64,000 nt of DNA, taken from positions 62,001 through 126,000 of the forward strand of contig NZ_JAKVIR010000016.1 in assembly GCF_022601975.1 (NCBI RefSeq), given 5' to 3'. This document shows, one piece after another, positions 57,389 through 64,000 of this stretch; positions within the stretch are counted from its first letter, which is position 1, and each line of letters starts with the position of its first letter. The stretch comes from Pontibacter sp. E15-1 (lineage in GTDB: Bacteria; Bacteroidota; Bacteroidia; Cytophagales; Hymenobacteraceae). The translations under genes and the position numbers were made by a program. Under the pieces are notes generated by a model. It was not told the DNA's origin. It did not search any database and was given only the letters and a program-made list of their open reading frames with translations.

Positions 57389-60300
57389 TTATACCTCTAC
57401 CTGATCGATGGCATGTTCTTCAGCAAATTCTTTCGGGGTTTTTTCGAACAACTCCCGGAAGGTCTTTGAAAAGTAGGCTGTAGAATTAAACCCTGCTTTG
57501 TACGCTATCTCTTTGATCGAGCCAGATTTAGTCTTCAGCAACTCAGCTGCATACTTGAGGCGGATGGTCCGAATAAAATTACTCGGGTTCTGACCTGTCA
57601 AAGAGTTGATCTTGCGGTAAAAATGAGATCGACTTACACCAATCTCTTTTAACAATTGCTCTAAGCTAAAATCCGGATCACTCACATTGTCCAAAATTAT
57701 CTTTGTGACATCGTCCAAGAATTTTTCGTCCAGAGAATTACTGGTGATTTCGCTTGAAGCAACAAATCCAGCCTGGGATAAAAACTTCTCCTTTAACCTC
57801 TTTTTAGCTTCCAGCAGATTCTTTATCCTGGCCCTTAACACATGAACATTAAACGGCTTTGGTAAATACGCGTCGGCTCCGATAGAATATCCCTCCAGTC
57901 GGTCTTCTTCCAAACTACGGGCTGTCAGCAAAATCACGGGTATATGACTTAACTCTATATTCATTTTGATGGTCTGGCACATCTCGAATCCATCCATCTC
58001 CGGCATCATCACATCGCTGATAATTAAATCCGGGAAGAACTTATTCGCCTTTTCCAATCCCTCTCGCCCATTTGCCGCCTCTTTAATTTTGAACTGGGAG
58101 TGTAATTCATTCTTGAGGTGCACCCTTAGTTCTTTATTGTCCTCTACGATCAGTATGGTTTGTTGCGGCGTGTTATTGGTGTCTATTTCTTCATCGTTGA
58201 TCAGGTCTAGATCAGAAATGGCGAGTTCATACTCCAACGATTTCACATTGTTCAGGTCAAACTCACTTCTGCCCTCCCGCATCTTTTTATTTGTCCTTAA
58301 AGCCTCCCGCATTTGATCGCTGTCACTAGGGATTCGAATAGAGAATCGAGAGCCCACGCCAAATTCACTTTCGACTGAAATCTCGCCGCCATGTTGCTCT
58401 ACAAGGCTTTTCGTAAAGTTAAGCCCTATGCCCATACCTGAATTTGTGTTGTCGATATGGTAGAACCGATCGAAAACCTCATTCAGCTGTTTCTCTGTCA
58501 GCCCAATCCCAGTATCGGTAACAGTTATCTCAACATATTCCTGCTGTTTGTTTTTGGCAAAGAATTTAGCTTCTGTCGATTTCTTCGTGCCACTGGAGAC
58601 GGACACGCTTACGCTCCCTCCTTTTTTCGTAAACTTTAGCGCGTTTGAAAGAAGATTGGTGAGAATCTTCTCCATTTTGTCTGGGTCAAACCAGATATAC
58701 ATCTTGTCTGTTTGAGAATGAAAAGATAAGTCAATCGACTTTTCCTTTGAGAAATCCTCAAACAGTTTGAATATATCTTTTGAAAAGCTGACGATGTTTC
58801 CTTTCACAGGATCAAGGGGCGCTTTCCCCAAGTCCATTTTTCTAAAATCGAGCAATTGATTCACCAGTTTTAATAGTCTCCTGGCACTTCGCTGAATGGT
58901 AAAAGCGGAGTTTTTCACAACTTCCGGCTTGTCGAAGGAAGAAATGATTTTGTCTATTGGATTTAAGATTAAGGTCAATGGCGTCCTGAACTCGTGGGAT
59001 ACATTCATGAAAAACTCGAGTTTCATTTCGTCCAATTCCCGTAGCCGCTCCTCATCCAACATTCGGGAGTAATACCAAAACACCACCCAGATAATTACCA
59101 ATCCAATTATTCCGTAGATCATATATGCCCACCACGTGGCCCAGGGCGGGGGCAGTATTTCGATGTTTAATTTTGTAGAGGCGGCATCATCCCAGTTCCC
59201 ATCCAATGATGCCTTCACTTCAAAGGTGTAGTTTCCTGGTGGCAAGCCGGAATAATTTGCCGATCGGGTATTTCCGGCATTCACAAAATCCTGATCGGCC
59301 CCGTGGAGTTTGTAGGCATATTTTACCTTGTCCGGATTATGGAAATGAAGATTTACAAATTCTAACGTGATATAGCCTTCATCGTATTTCAGCGTTATAT
59401 TTTCTGTCCGATCCAGGGGCTTGGACAGGATCATCCTGCCATTTATTGTCTTGCCCTCATACACGTCCTGATTAAGCAGCTTGAGGTTTGTAATGACAGG
59501 GCCACCAGTAAGGCTATCCTGCTTTATTTCATTCGGGTGAAACAGGTTGAAGCCATTAATGCCTCCTGCCAATATCCTGCCATCTGACAGTTTAGTGATT
59601 GACTTACTCTGGTACTCCATACCTTGGAGGCCATCATTCACATTGTAGTTTTTGAAGCTCTCTGTGCGTGGGTCAAACCGGCACATTCCACTCTTCGTCG
59701 TCATCCAAAGCTTATGTTGATCATCTTCCTCAATCCCTAACACTAAGTTATTGGGAAGGCCGTCAATCGTAGAATAGGTCTTTACAAGCTGTAGATCGGC
59801 GTTTAAGTGATGCAGACCCAGGTCTGTCCCAACCCAGATTTCCCCTTGATGGTCCTCGAAAATCGAGTTGACCAGATTTCCCGTGATGTTGGGTTCCTTG
59901 ATTTGATGAAACACTATTTTTTTGTCCAGGCTTTGACTTAAACTGATCCAGCAGATTCCGACAGAGGTTCCGATCAACAATCTTTTTTTAGAGTCAATAA
60001 GCAAGGAAAAGACATAATTCCCCAGAATGCTGGCAGAATCATTAGGGTCACTGAGGTAAGATTTAAATAATCCGGTATTAAGGTCTAAGACATTAAGGCC
60101 TGCTTCCTGTGTACCGACCCATAGTCGTCGTTGGTCATCTTCTTTTGCGCACCAAATCGAATTTTGGCTTATACTATAGGGGTTCGACAGCTCATATTTA
60201 TAATGCTGAAAAACACCGGACTGTGGATAAAACCTATTCAATCCACCATTTAAGGTACATACCCAAATGCTTCCGTCGAAACTCTCCTCCAGATAGAGAA

Positions 60301-61561
60301 TTTTATCAGAGCTTAACGATTGAGGGTTTTCCTCATTATGGCGGTATTGTTTGAATGAACCTTTGGTCGGATCATAATAGCTTAATCCATCCCCGTCAGT
60401 TCCGATCCATATTTTTCCGTTCGCATCCTGCAAAACAGCTTGTGCAATCTGGATATCTGAGCCTTGCGCGTTTCTGTTGAAATAGTGGCCAAACGCACTT
60501 TTCGACATGTCTAACTTAACGACACCGTCGTTGTAGGTAGCTATCCAGTAAATATTGTCCTTATCTTGAAAGACTTTAGAAGTCTGGTTATTGGGAAGAG
60601 AGTAGGGGTTGTTTTCATCCTGGTTAATAATGTATTGCAGCTTCCCCTCCAAATTCACGACAAATAATCCACGATTGGAGGTTGCAACCCAAATCAGCCC
60701 TTTATTGTCCTGGTAAATATCATATATGGCAATATCCTCGTCAGTGATTTGCAATTGAACAAACTCACCTGTCCGATCCATGACGATGAGCTGGGAAAGG
60801 TTGTTGCCTATCCAGATTTTCCCCTCATTGTCCACCATGATTAACTTCGGCAGGTGATCAACCTTGTTCTGCCTCGATTGTTTGATCTCGATATGATCAA
60901 AATCATCTTCCCTGGATCGGTAGCGGTGTAAGAAACCCGCTGTCGTAATCATCCAGACCTGGCCATCCTTATCAATTTCAATTCTCGAAACATCGTTTTG
61001 TCCGAGTGAAAATGGAGTGTCCTGTTGGAGGGTATAGTTCGTGAATTCTAATTTCTCAAAGTTGCCGGACGCTAATACATCCAACTTCGCTTTGCTCACA
61101 CCATTTTTTGTGGCTAACCACAGCGTGTTGGTCTGAGGGTTATATACGATATCGTTAATAACATCCTTCGCTTGGATTTGAGAGCGTTGCTGATGGTGCA
61201 ATTTAATTCGCAGAAAGTCCCCTTTTCCTTTCCGATATACATTGAGCCCGTTTTTTGTTCCTACCCAAAGGTTGCCGTATCGATCTTCTTCCAACGCATA
61301 TACCCTGTTGTTGCTCAGGGAAGTGGTATCATTGATGATGGGGCGAAACACCTTGAAGTCATACCCATCATACCGGTTTAGGCCATCAATAGTCCCAAAC
61401 CACATAAATCCTTTACTGTCTTGAAATATTTCAACACAGGTGCTGCTTGATAGGCCTTCCGGTGTCGAATAGTTTTCAAATTTGTAACTTTGGGCAAAGG
61501 TGGCGCAGTAGCAGCAAAAAAAGATAAGAAAAGCGCAGTATTTAATCTTCCCTACATTCAT
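57389..61561 (-). CDS. hybrid two-component system sensor/regulator (HTCS) with AraC output
   Basis: 1390 residues. Signal peptide (~1-23), about 14 propeller repeats of the Reg_prop type (for example DSKGFMWFGTIDGLNRYDG, EDRYGNLWVGTKNGLNVY), a Y_Y_Y domain (KYAYKLHGADQDFVNAG), one membrane helix at ~811-831, HisKA with phospho-acceptor His856 in NVSHEFRTP, HATPase_c (NLLSNALKFTKKGG, DTGIGL, GMGIGLNFTKSLV), receiver with Asp1183 in ISDVMMPEMDG, and a C-terminal AraC HTH (EIAYKAGFNSTAYFSKTFRE). It senses a glycan fragment in the periplasm and activates genes directly. It is divergent from the SusC gene at 62599, the probable target. The gene is much more AT-rich than the enzyme blocks to the left. 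Confidence 0.95.
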   Translation of the reverse strand: MNVGKIKYCAFLIFFCCYCATFAQSYKFENYSTPEGLSSSTCVEIFQDSKGFMWFGTIDGLNRYDGYDFKVFRPIINDTTSLSNNRVYALEEDRYGNLWVGTKNGLNVYRKGKGDFLRIKLHHQQRSQIQAKDVINDIVYNPQTNTLWLATKNGVSKAKLDVLASGNFEKLEFTNYTLQQDTPFSLGQNDVSRIEIDKDGQVWMITTAGFLHRYRSREDDFDHIEIKQSRQNKVDHLPKLIMVDNEGKIWIGNNLSQLIVMDRTGEFVQLQITDEDIAIYDIYQDNKGLIWVATSNRGLFVVNLEGKLQYIINQDENNPYSLPNNQTSKVFQDKDNIYWIATYNDGVVKLDMSKSAFGHYFNRNAQGSDIQIAQAVLQDANGKIWIGTDGDGLSYYDPTKGSFKQYRHNEENPQSLSSDKILYLEESFDGSIWVCTLNGGLNRFYPQSGVFQHYKYELSNPYSISQNSIWCAKEDDQRRLWVGTQEAGLNVLDLNTGLFKSYLSDPNDSASILGNYVFSLLIDSKKRLLIGTSVGICWISLSQSLDKKIVFHQIKEPNITGNLVNSIFEDHQGEIWVGTDLGLHHLNADLQLVKTYSTIDGLPNNLVLGIEEDDQHKLWMTTKSGMCRFDPRTESFKNYNVNDGLQGMEYQSKSITKLSDGRILAGGINGFNLFHPNEIKQDSLTGGPVITNLKLLNQDVYEGKTINGRMILSKPLDRTENITLKYDEGYITLEFVNLHFHNPDKVKYAYKLHGADQDFVNAGNTRSANYSGLPPGNYTFEVKASLDGNWDDAASTKLNIEILPPPWATWWAYMIYGIIGLVIIWVVFWYYSRMLDEERLRELDEMKLEFFMNVSHEFRTPLTLILNPIDKIISSFDKPEVVKNSAFTIQRSARRLLKLVNQLLDFRKMDLGKAPLDPVKGNIVSFSKDIFKLFEDFSKEKSIDLSFHSQTDKMYIWFDPDKMEKILTNLLSNALKFTKKGGSVSVSVSSGTKKSTEAKFFAKNKQQEYVEITVTDTGIGLTEKQLNEVFDRFYHIDNTNSGMGIGLNFTKSLVEQHGGEISVESEFGVGSRFSIRIPSDSDQMREALRTNKKMREGRSEFDLNNVKSLEYELAISDLDLINDEEIDTNNTPQQTILIVEDNKELRVHLKNELHSQFKIKEAANGREGLEKANKFFPDLIISDVMMPEMDGFEMCQTIKMNIELSHIPVILLTARSLEEDRLEGYSIGADAYLPKPFNVHVLRARIKNLLEAKKRLKEKFLSQAGFVASSEITSNSLDEKFLDDVTKIILDNVSDPDFSLEQLLKEIGVSRSHFYRKINSLTGQNPSNFIRTIRLKYAAELLKTKSGSIKEIAYKAGFNSTAYFSKTFRELFEKTPKEFAEEHAIDQVEV

Positions 61562-61884
61562 AATTTTCTCGATTCCTTTAAATACTGGTCAGTCGGAAAA
61601 CGTCATTATCCGCTATATAGACTATGTGATGATTTGTAAAAAGCGGGAATCGAATTAAACTAATGGAGACCAGGCGTTTTTAGTTTATGTAATCCCAATT
61701 TGAAGAGCTAACCGATTCCTTATGGGAATTTATAAAAAAAGATCCTGAATAACAATAGTGAGCGGTCACGTAGGGTTCGGGCCATTATGAATGCGATCTT
61801 TTGTGCAACCGCACTGGCGTGTAGCGGCAGGGATCAGGCAAAAGTATCTATCGCTGCTGGTAGAGCGTGTCATTTTGTTTCCGC

Positions 61885-62100
61885 AAACGGAAGCAGACAG
61901 GGGTATGGGCGGGCAGTGGAAATAACCAAAAGACAGAATCTACCAGAGGCTTTGTGAAGAAGAGTCACTTGCAAGTGGAAAGGAGCCTGGAGTGGCTCGA
62001 CTTCAGACATTGATTACCTAAAGTAGATGTATAAACAGTGGAGCTTGCCGAAGCGCTGCCACAGATCGCTTTCACCTCCGTCATGACGACTAGATCAAGA
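61885..62100 (+). pseudogene. eroded IS5-family transposase, C-terminal part
   Basis: Fragments in shifting frames match the end of IS5-type transposases: SRQGYGRAVEITKRQ, then GFVKKSHLQVERSLEWLDFR (family: WVVER..AWL..FRRL) and TVELAEALPQIAFTSVM (family: ..ESAEAMIQIAF). At least one stop and two frame changes interrupt it, and the N-terminal half is not visible. It is a relic in the sensor/SusC intergenic region. An active relative could have moved the TTA- and CTAG-flanked elements in this window. Confidence 0.65.
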
Positions 62101-62598
62101 AGTTGATCAATAGTAAAATAGAAGATTAAATCAGGTTCCTGCCATATCGATATATGGGAAGGACTATTTTAAAACACCCCTATACGGAACAACTATATGG
62201 TGGTATAGAAACCGGGCCCCGCCAATATTTCCTTACACCTTTTCATGGTATAAACTAGCTGTATCAGATGATGGAAAAGAAACCAGCTGCCTTGCAATCG
62301 TTGCAATTATCACTTAAATCCGAGGGGTATAAATTGCTAATTTCTTCAAAAACGATCAATAGGAGGCGTTTGATTCATGTTTTATACGCATTGAATCATG
62401 AATTATATCTTCAGAGCGCATGAGTAACTAAATTTAAAAATCGATTCAGTTACCAAACCTTAGGCACAAACACAATGAGATTCACTATACGCTATAAAAA
62501 AATGAAGGTTAAACATAAAAAATTAACGCTCTAAGAGATGCAAGGCATTCGCAGGGCACAGTTAAGTAATTCCTCACCTATGTAAATTATTTAAGATC
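62101..62598. other. upstream region of the third SusC gene
   Basis: No gene in about 500 bases. The AT-rich stretch contains TGATTCA ... TGAATCA (near 62371-62398), a 7-base inverted repeat with 14 bases between, a possible activator site for the divergent HTCS. I see no exact TAnnTTTG box. The remaining 61562-61884 also lacks a gene. Confidence 0.35.
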
Positions 62599-64000
62599 AT
62601 GAAAGAATCTGTTACAGAAAAAAGAAGACTCTCCTTATTTAAGGGGGTTTTAATGCTGATGCTGCTCGGACTGATGTCCCTGACTGTTTCAGCACAAAAC
62701 GCTGCTATCTCCGGAAAGGTGTTAGATGAAAATGGAGAGGCCTTGCCAGGCGCAAGCGTAGTTGAAAAGGGCACCACCAACGGGACGACGACGGATGTAG
62801 ACGGGAATTTTAATTTGCCGCTGACCACACCCACACCCACCCTTCTGGTGTCATTCATTGGGTTTCAGCAGCAATCGTTTGACGTGGGCAACCGGAGTAA
62901 TTTGACGATTACCCTGAAAACAGATATGAAGGCCCTGCAGGAAGTAGTGGTAGTAGGGTATGGCACGCAAAAGAAGGCAACGCTTACCGGCGCTGTAGAG
63001 CAGGTGAATGCCGAGGCGTTCCAGAGCCAGGCGATCAACAGCCCTGTCGTTGCGCTGCAGGGACAGACACCTGGCTTGCTCGTGCAACGCAACAGCGGAA
63101 GAGTGGGATTTCAAGGTAATGGAGAATCTGCCGGAGAAGTTTCTATCCGTGGCGTTACTTCTATTAATGGGGGTAATGTGCTATACGTTATCGATGGGGT
63201 GATTTCTAGCGCGACGGAGTTTTACAACATCAACCCCAACGATATTGAATCAGTATCGGTGCTTAAAGACGGTGCTGCCGCTATCTATGGTTCCAGAGCT
63301 GCGAACGGCGTGTTGGTGATCAATACCAAGAAGGGATCTGGGAAAATGTCTGTCGAATACAACGGTAGCTACAGATTGAAAAGCATAGGCATCCAGCCAC
63401 CGGCGCCAAGCATGCAGGAGTATGCGTCTGTGTTTTTGGATGCTGTGCGTGCCGAGGGAAGAGTTGACGCGGACGGCAACAGCATTATAGACTACAAGCA
63501 ATGGGGCTCAGAGCAAACCCTGCTTGACATGATAGACGGTAAAAGCCAGTACTATACCACTGCTGTTTCTGGCTGGGGAGACAACGGACGCGTTTACATG
63601 GCGCCAGCGAACAGGTTTGACGAGATGTATGGCGATGCGCACTCATTTCAGCACAATTTGTCTATCTCTGGTTCAACTGAAAAGACCAGATATAGATTGT
63701 CCGGTAATTTCTCTGACGATGTAGGCGCTTTGAAATTAGCCTATGATGGGCAAAAGCAATATACCTTCAGGCTTAACCTGGATCAGGAGCTGACAGATTG
63801 GTTAAGTTTAGATGTGGGAGTGTCTCACCAGACAATAAATCAGGAAAGCCCTTCTTCTGGATGGGGATGGACTGCAATTGGTAACGACCCGCCTGTTTTT
63901 CCGGCCTACAACTCAAAAGGGCAATGGTATGCCAACTTCGGAATTGGTAACAGAAATGCCACCGGGTCATTGGTAGATGGAGGTAAAGAGGAATCCACAA
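62599..64000 (+). CDS. SusC/RagA-type TonB-dependent receptor (3' end cut by window)
   Basis: Starts at 62599 (MKESVTEKRRLSLFKGVLML, signal peptide ending TVSAQN) and stays open to the edge: 467 of an expected ~1000-1100 codons. Carboxypeptidase-like domain ISGKVLDENGEALPGASVVE, TonB-box region LQEVVVVGYGTQKKATLTG, plug with ALQGQTPGLLVQ, VLYVIDGVIS and SVSVLKDGAAAIYGSRAAN, then the start of the barrel (KMSVEYNGSYRL). A SusD partner is expected just outside. The divergent HTCS gene 1 kb upstream is its likely activator. It is the VGYGTQKK type, closer to pair 2 than to pair 1. Confidence 0.93.
   Translation, partial: MKESVTEKRRLSLFKGVLMLMLLGLMSLTVSAQNAAISGKVLDENGEALPGASVVEKGTTNGTTTDVDGNFNLPLTTPTPTLLVSFIGFQQQSFDVGNRSNLTITLKTDMKALQEVVVVGYGTQKKATLTGAVEQVNAEAFQSQAINSPVVALQGQTPGLLVQRNSGRVGFQGNGESAGEVSIRGVTSINGGNVLYVIDGVISSATEFYNINPNDIESVSVLKDGAAAIYGSRAANGVLVINTKKGSGKMSVEYNGSYRLKSIGIQPPAPSMQEYASVFLDAVRAEGRVDADGNSIIDYKQWGSEQTLLDMIDGKSQYYTTAVSGWGDNGRVYMAPANRFDEMYGDAHSFQHNLSISGSTEKTRYRLSGNFSDDVGALKLAYDGQKQYTFRLNLDQELTDWLSLDVGVSHQTINQESPSSGWGWTAIGNDPPVFPAYNSKGQWYANFGIGNRNATGSLVDGGKEEST

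Overview
The window is a ~64 kb carbohydrate-utilisation locus from a Bacteroidota bacterium. Three SusC-type TonB receptors (two paired with SusD lipoproteins), a giant hybrid two-component sensor, exported glycoside hydrolases in blocks, lipoboxes, a C-terminal domain resembling a type IX secretion signal and TAnnTTTG-type promoters all point there. High G+C in the enzyme blocks and frequent GTATAC/GTATAAA words recall Hymenobacteraceae such as Pontibacter; that genus-level guess is inference only.

Layout. 1-10.8 kb: AGE-family epimerase (cut by the left edge), GH33 sialidase, an SGNH esterase fused to GH20, a GH123 beta-N-acetylgalactosaminidase, a wrecked GH27 gene and a GH2 beta-galactosidase. 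11.3-14.5 kb: intact GH27 and a PNGase F-type N-glycanase. 15.3-27.6 kb: a ROK repressor and two SusC/SusD pairs. 28.2-39.8 kb: GH16 lipoprotein, four Cys-type sulfatases, GH29 fucosidase and a GH20. 40.3-45.7 kb (minus strand): a NagB/PIG-L fusion, a ROK sugar kinase and another GH20. 46.7-49.2 kb: two LacI-type regulators (minus). 49.3-57.2 kb: a tightly packed operon for non-phosphorylative L-fucose oxidation. 57.4-61.6 kb: hybrid two-component sensor (minus). 62.6 kb to the end: start of a third SusC.

How it works together (inference from families). The exported enzymes fit sulfated, sialylated and fucosylated host-type glycans: PNGase F frees N-glycans, GH16 may cut internally, sulfatases, sialidase, fucosidase, beta-galactosidase, hexosaminidases, GH123 and GH27 trim the ends, and SusCD pairs import products. 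GlcNAc would enter through the ROK kinase and the NagB/PIG-L protein, sialic acid through the AGE epimerase, and fucose through FucP, mutarotase, dehydrogenase, lactonase, UxaA-type dehydratase, a second dehydrogenase, a diketo-acid hydrolase and an FMN L-lactate dehydrogenase, ending at pyruvate.

The most unusual aspect is a gene graveyard between the working enzymes: at least four recognisable and two probable hydrolase remnants, several keeping a signal peptide joined to the tail of the gene. There are also two families of small transposon-like inverted-repeat elements, an eroded IS5-type transposase, a perfect 18-base inverted repeat inside one remnant and a perfect 17-base operator-like palindrome in front of the fucose operon. 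No tRNA, rRNA or CRISPR array was seen.
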